A stretch of 64,000 nt of DNA, taken from the NCBI GenBank assembly GCA_030747075.1, contig JASLLL010000009.1, positions 21,992 through 85,991 of the forward strand, written 5' to 3'. The translations under genes were made by a program, and so were the position numbers. Below, one piece after another: positions 32,777-41,203 of the stretch. The first letter of the stretch is position 1. Every line of letters starts with the position of its first letter. The stretch is from Gemmatimonadota bacterium (GTDB lineage: Bacteria; ARS69). Under the pieces are notes generated by a model. The model saw nothing but the letters and a program-made list of their open reading frames with translations, had not been told where the DNA came from and made no database searches.

Positions 32777-33433
32777 ATGCATCGATTCGAGTCGTCCACG
32801 CGTCGTACCATTCACGGGCCCGGCGTGGCACGGTATCTCCTGGTCATTGCGGCTCTCGTGGCCGTCGTTCTGGCGCTGGTTCCCACGCTCCGTTCCTCTG
32901 CGGAGAAGTCACGGCTGTCCCGCGCGGGCGTGGATGCTCAGAATCTCGCGCATGCGCTGGCCGCCGTTCGCGAAGACACCGGACAGTGGCCTTTTACGAT
33001 GGCCGGACACCCCTCCGAAGGCAGGCCCGTAGACCGCCTTGTGAGTTCCCCCGCCGTCCCGACGAGGGCCGGTGCCGCCGCCGGGGCAGGCGCGGCAAAC
33101 TGGGGGTCCTTCGGAGCTTCCATGCAACTGGGAAGCGTGCTTCGCCCTGACGACCGTCTTCAGCGCACGCAGGAAGGCCGCTGGCTCGGCCCGTACACCG
33201 ATTCGGTGGAGACCACCGATCCGTGGGGAAACGCGTATGTCGTGAATGTGCGTTACCTGCCCGGCGGGGGTTACTCCGGCAAGACGCCGCATCGGGTGCT
33301 CGTCCTCAGCGCGGGGCCGGACGGCGTCTGGCAGACTTCCTATCGGGACGACACCACCGAAGCGATTCTGGGTGACGACATCGGGTATGAGGTGCCGATG
33401 CCTCGTGAGTCCGGCGTCCTCATCCCGCGCTAG
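32777..33433 (+). CDS. GspG-like pseudopilin-type protein
   Basis: 218 residues from the ATG after GGGGGAGGGG. One hydrophobic helix lies near residues 19-38 (YLLVIAALVAVVLALVPTL), then an amphipathic continuation (LSRAGVDAQNLAHALAAVRE) as in type II secretion and type IV pilin stems. The globular end has the GspG-like WLGPYTD, TTDPWGNAYVVNVRY and VLSAGPDGVWQTS. The classical prepilin cleavage motif (G-F-T-L-x-E) is absent, so processing by the prepilin peptidase is doubtful. No other secretion genes are nearby. The end overlaps the convergent ABC permease gene by 4 bases. Confidence 0.65.
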   Translation: MHRFESSTRRTIHGPGVARYLLVIAALVAVVLALVPTLRSSAEKSRLSRAGVDAQNLAHALAAVREDTGQWPFTMAGHPSEGRPVDRLVSSPAVPTRAGAAAGAGAANWGSFGASMQLGSVLRPDDRLQRTQEGRWLGPYTDSVETTDPWGNAYVVNVRYLPGGGYSGKTPHRVLVLSAGPDGVWQTSYRDDTTEAILGDDIGYEVPMPRESGVLIPR

Positions 33434-34659
33434 CGTTCCCTCGCCCAGCGCAGCGCCTCCGGAAGTGACGGGCGCTTTCCGTACATCAGGATGCCCACGC
33501 GGAAAACACGCGCCGCCACAAAGAACATGCCCGCCGCCGCCGCCACCAACACTGTCCACGCGGCGGCGATCTCCGCAGCCGGAAGCGGCCGGATGGAGTG
33601 GCGGAAGAGGATCATGCCCGGGGTGAGCGGCGGGAAGAACGAAAGGACCCGGACCAGTATGTGCCCCGGATCTTCCGCGATGAACACGCCCAGCATCACC
33701 GGCAGCACAAGCATGAGCGAGATGGGGCTCAGGAAGGGCTGCGTTTCGCGTTCGCTGTTGCAGACCGACCCGATGGCCCCCAGCACTCCCGCGAAGAGGA
33801 AATACCCCGGAAGGAAAAACAGGACGAAGAGTCCTGCCGTGCCGGGGTCGAGAGGAAGCGTTCCCATGCGAAGCGAAAGGAGTCCCGCGCAGGCCGCCCA
33901 GGTTCCGATCATCGTCAGGCCGACCGCTCCGAGCCCGAGGATCTTCCCGAGCATGAGTTCCAGCGGACTCACGCTGGAGAGCAGTACTTCGATCACCCGG
34001 TTGGATTTCTCCTCGATGACGGAACGCATGAGGATCTGACTGGTGGGCAGCAGGGCGAACAGGAGCATCATGACCACGGCGACGGCCCGCAGATAGACGG
34101 CGGTGAAGTCGGCTTCGCGGCCCCCGGTGTTCCCGATGAGAAATGTGCGGGATCGGACGGGTTCCAGCAGCGACTCGATCTCCGCGCGGGACATCCCGCG
34201 CCCCGCGGCCTTGTGCACGGCCAGCGCGCGCTGGAATCGCCGTTCCACCCGGTGCAGGACCTCCGGATCCGACAGCGTTGCGGCATGATGCTCCACGGTG
34301 CCGTCGGCCGCGAACTCCGGCGGCACGAAGATCCATCCCCGAATCTCCTCCCGGCGAACGCGCTCATCCAGTTCTTCGGCGTTCGCCTCGCCGGCAGTCT
34401 CCTCAAAGGCGAACGAGATGCGGGGCGTTTCGTCCGCGTCCGGCGCCTCTCTCGCAAGAAGCGGCGCGATCTCCCCCGTGCCGTCCACCACGAGAAACTT
34501 GTGCTCGGTGGGACCGGCCATTCGTGTTCCGAAAACCGGAAGGAAGATCAAGAGCATCATGATGGCCGGCGTGGCCACCAGTCCGAAGAGAAACGACTTC
34601 TTCCGGACGCTCTCCAGATACTCGCGGCGGAAAACGAGGAGGATCTTCGCTCGGTTCAT
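33430..34659 (-). CDS. ABC-2-type (NatB-like) export permease
   Basis: 409 residues. The N-terminal span begins LLVFRREYLESVRKKSFLFGL, the typical start of the NatB/ABC-2 family. A large extracytoplasmic domain (about 45-185) and then five or six membrane spans follow (VVMMLLFALLPTSQILM, IIGLGAVGL-type helices, SLMLVLPVMLGVFI). It works with the ATPase encoded just upstream, whose stop overlaps this start by 4 bases. NatAB-type systems export sodium or hydrophobic compounds. The substrate is not predictable here. No regulator is adjacent. Confidence 0.85.
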   Translation of the reverse strand: MNRAKILLVFRREYLESVRKKSFLFGLVATPAIMMLLIFLPVFGTRMAGPTEHKFLVVDGTGEIAPLLAREAPDADETPRISFAFEETAGEANAEELDERVRREEIRGWIFVPPEFAADGTVEHHAATLSDPEVLHRVERRFQRALAVHKAAGRGMSRAEIESLLEPVRSRTFLIGNTGGREADFTAVYLRAVAVVMMLLFALLPTSQILMRSVIEEKSNRVIEVLLSSVSPLELMLGKILGLGAVGLTMIGTWAACAGLLSLRMGTLPLDPGTAGLFVLFFLPGYFLFAGVLGAIGSVCNSERETQPFLSPISLMLVLPVMLGVFIAEDPGHILVRVLSFFPPLTPGMILFRHSIRPLPAAEIAAAWTVLVAAAAGMFFVAARVFRVGILMYGKRPSLPEALRWARER

Positions 34660-35627
34660 CGGTCCGCCCTCCCCGCGGCCGGAAGGGGAGAGACCTCCGG
34701 TTCGTCCCTCTCCGGCGCGCGCTGTCCCGACACAAGCCGAACGAAGATCCGGTGGAGGCTCGGGCGCCGCATCTCAAACCGCGTCACCGCAAGGCGCGGC
34801 GCGATCTCCGCCAGAATGCCGGAGGCCGAAGCTCCCGGCGCGGGTTCGATCTCCAGAGCGCTGCCGGAAAGTGTAGCGGTCCGGACGGAATCCAGATCCG
34901 GCACGAACGAAGCGTCGCCCGTGAACTCCATGCGGATGGAGTCTGTGCCGTATCGCTGCTTCACTTCGGAGAGTTCCCCTTCGATCAGCATGGATCCGGA
35001 GTCGAGCAGGGAAAGGTGCGTGCACATTCTCTCGACTTCGTCCATCAGGTGGGTGGACAGGAGAATCGTGACCCCGTCGCCCGCGAGCTCCGTGAGGATC
35101 TCGCGGAGAAGATCCTGATTCACCGGGTCCAGTCCGGAGAATGGCTCGTCGAGCGCGATCAGTTCCGGGTTGTGAATCACGGCGGAGATGAACTGCACCT
35201 TCTGCTGATTCCCGCGGGAGAGTTCCTGCAGGCGAAGCGAGGATGACGCGGCGATTCCCAGCCGTTCCAGCCAGCGTTGCCCGCTCTCCCGGGCGGCGGT
35301 CGCAGAGAGTCCCTTGAGACCTCCGAAGTAGACGAGGTTGTCGAGCACCCGCATGGACCGGTACAGCCCTCTCTCTTCGGGGAGGTAGCCGGTTCGTGCC
35401 GTGAGCGATCCGCCCGGCGTCTGTCCGAGGACGCGGATCTCCCCTTCGTCGGGACGGAGGATTCCCATGAGCATGCGAATCGAGGTGGTCTTGCCCGCGC
35501 CGTTCGGGCCGAGGAGTCCGTAGATGGAGCCTTGCGGGACACTCAGCGAAAGGCCGTCCACGGCCGGGCGGTCGCCGAAGGTCTTGCGAACGCGGTCGAA
35601 GTGGACGGCGGGATCGGGCGCGAGCAC
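34656..35627 (-). CDS. ABC exporter ATPase (NatA-like)
   Basis: 323 residues starting at GTG. The nucleotide-binding domain is complete: Walker A GPNGAGKTTS, the Q-loop region, signature LSRGNQQKV, Walker B ELIALDEPFSGLD and the switch His in STHLMDE. The signature variant LSRGNQQKVQF and the C-terminal extension (DUF4162-like, about 225-300) are typical of NatA-like ATPases that pair with ABC-2 permeases. It drives the permease encoded next (ATGA overlap). It is divergent from the UbiA-type gene, with about 130 bases between and no obvious promoter. Confidence 0.9.
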   Translation of the reverse strand: MLAPDPAVHFDRVRKTFGDRPAVDGLSLSVPQGSIYGLLGPNGAGKTTSIRMLMGILRPDEGEIRVLGQTPGGSLTARTGYLPEERGLYRSMRVLDNLVYFGGLKGLSATAARESGQRWLERLGIAASSSLRLQELSRGNQQKVQFISAVIHNPELIALDEPFSGLDPVNQDLLREILTELAGDGVTILLSTHLMDEVERMCTHLSLLDSGSMLIEGELSEVKQRYGTDSIRMEFTGDASFVPDLDSVRTATLSGSALEIEPAPGASASGILAEIAPRLAVTRFEMRRPSLHRIFVRLVSGQRAPERDEPEVSPLPAAGRADR

Positions 35628-35758
35628 GGCGACGCTCCTTGCATGAGTACGCGCAGGCTACCAGAGAAGGCGCGTGCCGGGCGTCTCTTTCTTGCGCGGG
35701 GCTTGCGTCGGTGCCAGCTTCCCCGCATTCTCTGCGGCGACCGTCGGGAGGGGATCGC

Positions 35759-36601
35759 ATGGCCGGGGTTCGGACGCTTCTGTCCTTCGTGAAGTTCGAG
35801 CACACGCTCTTTTCATTGCCGGTGATCGTGGCCGGTGCGGTGCTCGCGTCCGGCGGGGTGCCGGAAGGGGCCGTGCTTGCGTGGGTTCTGGTTGCCGGGA
35901 CAGGAGCGAGGACGGTCGCGATGGCGCTCAACCGGCTCATCGACCGGGAGATTGACGCACGGAATCCGCGTACTGCATCCCGTGAGATCCCGGCGGGCAG
36001 GATGTCCACGCTTGGCGGCTGGGGCGTGGCGATCGCCGGGTTGGTGCTGTACTTCGGGGCGCTGGCGTTTCTCCCGCCGCTGTGCCTTGCGCTGTCCCCC
36101 GTCCCGCTGATGGTGTTCGTGATCTATCCGCTCATGAAGCGATTCACTCCGCTCGCGCACTTCGGCGTGGGAGCCGGGCTTGCGCTGGGACCTCTCGGGG
36201 CGTGGGTCGCGGTCACGGGTACGCTGGTTCCCTGGGGGCCGGCGCATACGCTGGCGGTCTTCACGCTCCTGTGGGTGGCCGGATTCGATGTGATCTACGC
36301 CACGCTGGATGAAGATTTCGACCGCGCGGAGGGACTCCGCTCGCTGCCCGCGTCATTGGGACGGACGCGCGCGCTTCGAGCGGCACGCGGGGTCCATGTC
36401 GCCGCGTTCGTCGCCCTTGCGCTGGTCGCGGCACCCGCGATGCCGGGCGCGGGGTCGTGGTTTCTGCTGGCCGCGGTCGGAGCGATGCTCGTGGCTGAAC
36501 ATGTCCTCGCGGCTCGCGTGGACCTCTCGTTTTTCCGGATCAATGCGGCGCTCGGGTTTGTCGTGCTGGCATTCGTCTGGAGCATCCTTCCCGCAGGCTG
36601 A
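35759..36601 (+). CDS. UbiA-family prenyltransferase, probably menaquinone (MqnP-like)
   Basis: 280 residues from the ATG after GGGAGGGG. About eight membrane spans. The first Asp-rich motif is NRLIDREIDARNPRT, which binds Mg and the prenyl diphosphate. The second is DVIYATLDEDFDRAEGLRSL. Because UbiX-, UbiD-, MqnE-, MqnA- and MqnC-type genes follow within 6 kb, this enzyme most likely attaches the polyprenyl chain to the 1,4-dihydroxy-6-naphthoate ring in the futalosine pathway rather than making ubiquinone. That assignment rests on context. It is followed 22 bases later by a small membrane protein gene. Confidence 0.85.
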   Translation: MAGVRTLLSFVKFEHTLFSLPVIVAGAVLASGGVPEGAVLAWVLVAGTGARTVAMALNRLIDREIDARNPRTASREIPAGRMSTLGGWGVAIAGLVLYFGALAFLPPLCLALSPVPLMVFVIYPLMKRFTPLAHFGVGAGLALGPLGAWVAVTGTLVPWGPAHTLAVFTLLWVAGFDVIYATLDEDFDRAEGLRSLPASLGRTRALRAARGVHVAAFVALALVAAPAMPGAGSWFLLAAVGAMLVAEHVLAARVDLSFFRINAALGFVVLAFVWSILPAG

Positions 36602-36623
36602 ATCCGTCGAGGGGAGAGGGATC

Positions 36624-36884
36624 ATGACGACACAACTCTGGCTGCTCGCGGGAGCGATCCTCGTGGTCAATCTTCCCTTCGGATACTGGCGCGCCGCGTG
36701 CCGGAGGCGGAGTGCGGCCTGGTTTCTGGCGATCCACATTCCCGTTCTCCTTGTGATCGGGATGCGCGCGCTCCTCGGCGTATCGCTCCACTACACGACC
36801 CTTCCCGTGACCGTGGGAGCGTTTGCCGCCGGGCAGTTTCTCGGCAGCCGTCTTCGCGGGCGCGGCTCCCCGCCTCAGCGGTAG
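36624..36884 (+). CDS. Small two- or three-span membrane protein
   Basis: 86 residues from the ATG preceded by GGGGAGAGGG. Hydrophobic stretches are LWLLAGAILVVNLPFGYWRA, AAWFLAIHIPVLLVIGMRAL and LPVTVGAFAAGQFLGSRL, with basic residues between and at the end. No named family is recognised. It lies 22 bases downstream of the UbiA-type gene and is probably co-transcribed. A role in quinone synthesis or membrane organisation is only inferred from position. Its 3' end overlaps the convergent cytochrome-like gene by 10 bases. Confidence 0.7.
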   Translation: MTTQLWLLAGAILVVNLPFGYWRAACRRRSAAWFLAIHIPVLLVIGMRALLGVSLHYTTLPVTVGAFAAGQFLGSRLRGRGSPPQR

Positions 36885-37393
36885 AGCGACTTGACCTGTC
36901 CCCAGGAACCCGGGGGGCAGCAGTCTTCCGGCGCGGAGACATCCGGCGACTCCAGCGCCCCGGTGTCGATCCACTCGCGAATCACATCGATCACCGGCTG
37001 ACTCAAGGGCTGTGCGCCGCGAGGCATCCGCGAACCGACCATCCCCTGACAGAACTCCAGCTTGCAGATGAGGTAGCTGTTGTCCGCGGAGAACGGCTCG
37101 ACCCGCAGCCACGAGGGAGCCTGCGAACTCCCGATGCCCACGAGCGAAGCCCAGGAGTTGCCGTCGCGAAGATCCAGTGAGGCCTGGGCCGCGCTTCCAT
37201 GACAGAAGGAGGCGGCGCAACCCGGCGTGAAGACATTCGCCTGGATGGCGGGCAACTCGGGAGGAAAGAACTCCCCGCGGGAAGGCGGGGCTTTGGCATG
37301 GGGTTCCGCCCCGGGTTGGGCGGCAGGACCGGCGGACGCGGCGACGGGCAGCAGAGCGACGAACGCGAGGATGGCGAGGATCACGAGGCGCAC
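36875..37393 (-). CDS. Secreted cytochrome-like protein with C-terminal WGxVKxLYR tail
   Basis: 172 residues if started at the GTG after GGGAAGAG; longer in-frame versions have no better start. A signal peptide ends near AFVALLPVAASA. The mature part has VFTPGCAASFCHGSAAQASL, a CX4CH motif instead of CXXCH. It also has SWLRVEPFSADNSYLICKLE, GSRMPRGAQPLS and VIREWIDTGA, the layout of short c-type-cytochrome-like domains of myxobacteria and planctomycetes. Heme attachment through CX4CH is known but uncommon, so heme content is uncertain. The last 11 residues, GSWGQVKSLYR, match the tail of the lamin-tail protein at 26652. It sits on the opposite strand between UbiA- and UbiX-type genes. Confidence 0.72.
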   Translation of the reverse strand: MRLVILAILAFVALLPVAASAGPAAQPGAEPHAKAPPSRGEFFPPELPAIQANVFTPGCAASFCHGSAAQASLDLRDGNSWASLVGIGSSQAPSWLRVEPFSADNSYLICKLEFCQGMVGSRMPRGAQPLSQPVIDVIREWIDTGALESPDVSAPEDCCPPGSWGQVKSLYR

Positions 37394-37549
37394 GCGTCTC
37401 TTCCCGGGTTGGGCGTTTCGGACTCTCCGGAGTCGATCTTCGGGAGCGGGGATAGCAGAGATACGGGACTTTACCCCCGGAGCGTAGCTTACTCCGTGGC
37501 CGGAAGCCAGCCGTTGGGGAGAGGCCCGGGAACGGGGCTTTCCGTCGCG

Positions 37550-37578
37550 TTGACGCACTTCCGGGAGCAAGCTAGCCT
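37550..37578 (+). promoter_or_regulatory. Candidate promoter of the ubiX-ubiD pair
   Basis: TTGACG (37550-37555), 17 bases, then TAGCCT (37573-37578), ending about 50 bases before the ubiX start. Its form is close to the erpA promoter (TTGACA-N17-TACCTT). The 235-base gap also holds an imperfect CGGAG/CTCCG inverted repeat near 37480 of unknown meaning. Confidence 0.5.
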
Positions 37579-37628
37579 GCACGCTTCATCCGGCCGCCCT
37601 GCAGGCGTCCCCTTTCGGGAGAGAGACC

Positions 37629-38183
37629 TTGCGCACCGTCGTGGTTGTCACCGGAGCCTCCGGGTCCATCTTTGCGGTCGAGTTGCTGCGGCGGCTTCCC
37701 GGCGAGAAGTTCCTGATAACGACGAAGTGGGGGAAGGTCGTCCTGCGGGAGGAGACGGGGCTTGCGGAGGCGGACCTTGGCGAACTGGCGGACGCGGTCT
37801 TCCCGGATGACGATCTTGCCTCGCCGCTGTCGTCCGGATCCAATCCGTTCGATGCGGTCGTCGTCCTGCCGGGGAGCGCGGGCTTCCTCGCGAAGGTGGC
37901 AAACGGAATGGGCGACACGCTGGGCACTCGCGTCTGTCACATCGCGCTCAAGGAACGGCGGCGCCTCGTCTACTGCCTTCGCGAGAGTCCGCTGACGGCC
38001 ATCGCGCTGGACAACGCCGCGCGACTTTCCCGGGAGGGCGCGGTACTGATGCCGGTGTCCCCGTTCTTCTACGGCAAGCCGGACTCGCTGGAGCGTCTTG
38101 TCGGCGACTTCGTGGATCGCGTCGTGCAGGTGGCCGCGGGCATTCCGCCCGCGGACGGATGGCGTCGCGAGGATCTTTCGTGA
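37629..38183 (+). CDS. ubiX: UbiX-type flavin prenyltransferase
   Basis: 184 residues from a TTG after GGGAGAGAG. The FMN-binding start VVVVTGASGSIFAVELLRRL, the ITTKWGKVV strand and PGSAGFLAKVANGMGDTL are typical. So are LVYCLRESPLTAIALDNAARL and VLMPVSPFFYGKP near the C-terminus. UbiX makes prenylated FMN from FMN and dimethylallyl phosphate, the cofactor used by UbiD-type decarboxylases. The UbiD-type gene follows with a GTGA overlap, so production of enzyme and cofactor is coupled. In this setting the pair probably decarboxylates 1,4-dihydroxy-6-naphthoate or its prenylated form on the way to menaquinone. Confidence 0.9.
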   Translation: MRTVVVVTGASGSIFAVELLRRLPGEKFLITTKWGKVVLREETGLAEADLGELADAVFPDDDLASPLSSGSNPFDAVVVLPGSAGFLAKVANGMGDTLGTRVCHIALKERRRLVYCLRESPLTAIALDNAARLSREGAVLMPVSPFFYGKPDSLERLVGDFVDRVVQVAAGIPPADGWRREDLS

Positions 38184-39991
38184 GGGCGCCGGACCTGCGT
38201 TCGTTCCTCGCGGAAGTGGATCGCGCGGGGGAGCTGCGGCGCGTGACCGCGCGGGTGGATTCGCATCTCGAAATCACGGAGATCTGCCAGCGAATCGTTC
38301 GGGAGGAAGGCCCCGCGTTGCTCTTCGAGAATGTGGAGGGGGCGGACTTTCCGCTGGCCATCAATCTGTTCGGGTCTCGGCGCAGGATTGCGATTGCCCT
38401 TGGCGGGAAGGAACCGGCGGAGGCAGGCGGGGAGCTTCTTGCGATGGCGGGGGCGTTCATGCCGCCTGAGCCGGGGAAGATCCTCCGCGCCGCTCCGCAA
38501 CTCGTGCGCGCCCTGGGGATGCGGACTCGCGTGCGTCGCGGGGGGGCTGTGCGGGAGGTGGAGGAAGCGCCGGACCTCACGCGCCTGCCGGTATTGACCT
38601 GCTGGCCGGAAGACGGCGGACCGTTCGTGACCTTCCCGCTGGTCGTCACGCGCAGCCTGCGCGACGGAACTCCGAATGTCGGCATCTACCGTATGCAGGT
38701 GTTCGGGCCCGATGAGACGGGGATGCACTGGCAGATCGGCAAGGGCGGCGGGTATCACTTCCACGACGCGGAAGGACTCGGGCGCCCGCTGCCTGTCACG
38801 GTCGCGCTGGGCGGGGATCCGCTGGTGATGATGGCGGCGATGATGCCGCTTCCGGAGGGGCTGTCCGAGTACGCGTTCGCCGGACTGTTGCGCGGGAAAC
38901 CCGTGATCCTCAGCCGCAGCGGGGGGCGTGCGCCGGATGTTCCGGCCGGTGCGGAGTTTGCGCTGGAGGGCGTCGTGGAGCCGGGTGTGCGCCGCACGGA
39001 AGGTCCATTCGGCGATCACTTCGGGCACTACTCTGCCGCCGCGTCCTTCCCCGTGTTTCGTGTGACGCGAATGACGCGCCGCCGCGACGCCATCTATCCG
39101 GCGATCGTGGTCGGGAAGCCGCCACAGGAGGACGGCTTCCTCGGGAATGCCGTGCAGGAGCTCCTCGGTCCGCTCATCCGCATCCCGCACCCGGAGATCC
39201 GCGATCTCTGGAGCTGGGAAGCCACCGGGTTCCACCACCTCCTGGTGGCGTCGGCGGAGCAGCGGTTCACGCGCGAGGCCATGCGTTCGGCGTTCGGCCT
39301 TCTGGGGCAGGGGCAACTGGGTCTGACGAAGGTGCTCTTGATGGTGGGCCCGGGGGTCGATCCCCGAAACCTCGACGATGTGCTGGAAGCCATCGCCACC
39401 GACTTCGACCCGTCGCGGGACTTCATGCTTCTGCCCCGGGTTCCTTTCGACACGCTGGACTTCACCAGCACGACGATGAACCTCGGCAGCAAGATGATCC
39501 TGGACGCCACCCCGGGTCCGGGGGATGCGGACGAAGCGCGTCCGGCTCCCACGCCGGACGGACTGGCGCTCGTGCCGGATCTGACCGGCGTGGACCGGCG
39601 GATTGTCGGGCAGGCGCTTCTCGGCCGGGCGATCCTCGTGGTGCGCGTGGAGGGGGAGAACCCGCGGGAAGTTCTTGCGAAGGTGCTGGACGCGCTGCGC
39701 GGGAGCGAATCGGATGCCGACCTCGTGACTCCGCCGAAGATCGTCGCGGCCGTATCTCCCGACATTCCCGAGAACAACCGGGATCTTCTCCTGTGGGGGA
39801 TCTTCACGCGCTTTGATCCCGCGCGGGATGTCTTCTTCGAAGAATCTTCGCTGCGCGGCGCGTGGCCGGTTCATCGCGGGCGGATGGCGATCGACGCGAC
39901 ATTCAAGACCGGCTACCCGAACCCGCTGGAAATGTCCCCGGAGGTCGTGGCGAAGGTGGATCGCCGCTGGAGGGAGTACTTTCCAGCGTAG
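38180..39991 (+). CDS. ubiD: UbiD-family prenyl-FMN decarboxylase, probably menaquinone pathway
   Basis: 603 residues from the GTG that overlaps the ubiX stop by 4 bases and follows GAGGA; an ATG at 38159 is the alternative. Motifs: LRSFLAEVDRAGELRRVTAR at the N-terminus, TLGGKEP-like RIAIALGGKEPAE, GIYRMQVFGPDETGMHWQIG, EGPFGDHFGHYS (metal/prenyl-FMN region with Glu-x-Pro) and YPAIVVGKPPQEDGFLG. It is about 100 residues longer than E. coli UbiD, as in the larger UbiD group found with futalosine genes. The protein should be cytoplasmic, Mn- and prenyl-FMN-dependent. Its exact substrate (naphthoate before or after prenylation) is inferred from neighbours. Confidence 0.88.
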   Translation: MRAPDLRSFLAEVDRAGELRRVTARVDSHLEITEICQRIVREEGPALLFENVEGADFPLAINLFGSRRRIAIALGGKEPAEAGGELLAMAGAFMPPEPGKILRAAPQLVRALGMRTRVRRGGAVREVEEAPDLTRLPVLTCWPEDGGPFVTFPLVVTRSLRDGTPNVGIYRMQVFGPDETGMHWQIGKGGGYHFHDAEGLGRPLPVTVALGGDPLVMMAAMMPLPEGLSEYAFAGLLRGKPVILSRSGGRAPDVPAGAEFALEGVVEPGVRRTEGPFGDHFGHYSAAASFPVFRVTRMTRRRDAIYPAIVVGKPPQEDGFLGNAVQELLGPLIRIPHPEIRDLWSWEATGFHHLLVASAEQRFTREAMRSAFGLLGQGQLGLTKVLLMVGPGVDPRNLDDVLEAIATDFDPSRDFMLLPRVPFDTLDFTSTTMNLGSKMILDATPGPGDADEARPAPTPDGLALVPDLTGVDRRIVGQALLGRAILVVRVEGENPREVLAKVLDALRGSESDADLVTPPKIVAAVSPDIPENNRDLLLWGIFTRFDPARDVFFEESSLRGAWPVHRGRMAIDATFKTGYPNPLEMSPEVVAKVDRRWREYFPA

Positions 39992-40069
39992 GCCTGCACC
40001 GGAACCGCATCGACTCCGGCAGGCCTGCGCGGTACCCTGTGACCTTCCCGCACCAGGAGAGAAGGGCCC

Positions 40070-41203
40070 ATGGTTTCCGACATCCAGGCTGATCGCTTCC
40101 AGGACCCGGCGCTGGCACGCGTTGCGGAAAAGGTGGCGTGCGGGGAGCGTCTTGATGAAGCCGACGGCCTGGCGTGTCTCACTACCGCGGACCTCTTCGG
40201 GCTGGGGAGAATCGCGGACGCGGCGAAGCGCGCGAAGACCGGAGAGCGCGTCTACTATGTTCTCAATCGCCAGCTGAATCCGACGAATCTCTGCATCCTG
40301 ACCTGTCGGTTCTGTGACTTTGCCGCGCGCCCCGGCGACGACCATGCCTACGAACTCAGCATGGAGGAGATCCTGGCGCACGGCGGCGACGACATCGACG
40401 AGATCCATATCGTCGGCGGGCTTCATCCGAAGTGGAAGTTCGACCGGTATGTCGAGATCACGCGCGGGATTCATGAACGATGGCCGCGGCTGCCCATCAA
40501 GGCGTGGACGGCGGTGGAGATCGACTGGTTTGCGAAGATCTCGAAGAAGCCGGTCGAGGACATCCTCCGCGAACTGAAGGCCGCGGGGCTTTCCACCATG
40601 CCCGGCGGCGGCGCGGAGGTCTTCTCCGAGAGGATTCGCGCGGAGCTTTATCCCCGGAAGATGGGACACGAACGGTGGTTCGAGATTCATCGCGTCGCGC
40701 ATTCGATGGGCATCCGCTCCAATGCCACGCTTCTGTACGGACACATCGAAACGCTTCCGGAACGCGTCTCGCATATGCTGCAACTCCGTAGCCTTCAGGA
40801 CGAGACGCACGGGTTCCACTCCTTCATCCCGCTGGAGTATCAGGTCGGGAACTCGAAGCTTGTCGAGCGGGGCGCGTCCGCACCGGACGGCCTCCGCACC
40901 ATCGCCACCGCACGGCTCCTGCTGGACAACATCGACCATGTGAAGGCGTACTGGGTCATGCTCGGTGAGGAGACGGCGTCCGCCGCGCTGAACTTCGGCG
41001 CCGACGACATGGACGGGACCATCGACGAGGAACGCGTCGCCCACTCTGCGCTTGCGGACTCGCCGGTCGGACTCACGGAGCTGCGAATCCGGCAACTGAT
41101 CCGGGAAGCCGGAAAGATCCCCACGAGGAGGAATGCACACTACGATGTCCTCGAAACCAAGGACCAGACTGACGCTGGCGCTCATTCCGTATCTCAACTG
41201 TGA
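40070..41203 (+). CDS. mqnE: Aminofutalosine synthase MqnE
   Basis: 377 residues from an ATG after AGGAGAGAAGGGCCC. Radical SAM protein with CILTCRFCDFAARPGDDHAYE (CX3CX2C cluster motif), EIHIVGGLHPKWKFDRYVEI, AAGLSTMPGGGAEVFSERIR and LLYGHIETLPERVSHM. MqnE joins the enolpyruvyl product of MqnA to the adenosyl part of SAM to give aminofutalosine. MqnC is encoded separately downstream and differs in the same motifs, which supports both calls. The end overlaps the MqnA start by 71 bases. A possible promoter (TCGACT-N17-TACCCT at 40010-40038) and a GCAGGCCTGC palindrome lie in the 78-base gap upstream. Confidence 0.92.
   Translation: MVSDIQADRFQDPALARVAEKVACGERLDEADGLACLTTADLFGLGRIADAAKRAKTGERVYYVLNRQLNPTNLCILTCRFCDFAARPGDDHAYELSMEEILAHGGDDIDEIHIVGGLHPKWKFDRYVEITRGIHERWPRLPIKAWTAVEIDWFAKISKKPVEDILRELKAAGLSTMPGGGAEVFSERIRAELYPRKMGHERWFEIHRVAHSMGIRSNATLLYGHIETLPERVSHMLQLRSLQDETHGFHSFIPLEYQVGNSKLVERGASAPDGLRTIATARLLLDNIDHVKAYWVMLGEETASAALNFGADDMDGTIDEERVAHSALADSPVGLTELRIRQLIREAGKIPTRRNAHYDVLETKDQTDAGAHSVSQL

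Noticed and set aside
40115-40131. TGGCAC...TTGC, sigma-54-like box near the start of mqnE
   Set aside because: The spacing between the two boxes is 3 bases instead of 5 and it lies inside the coding sequence.
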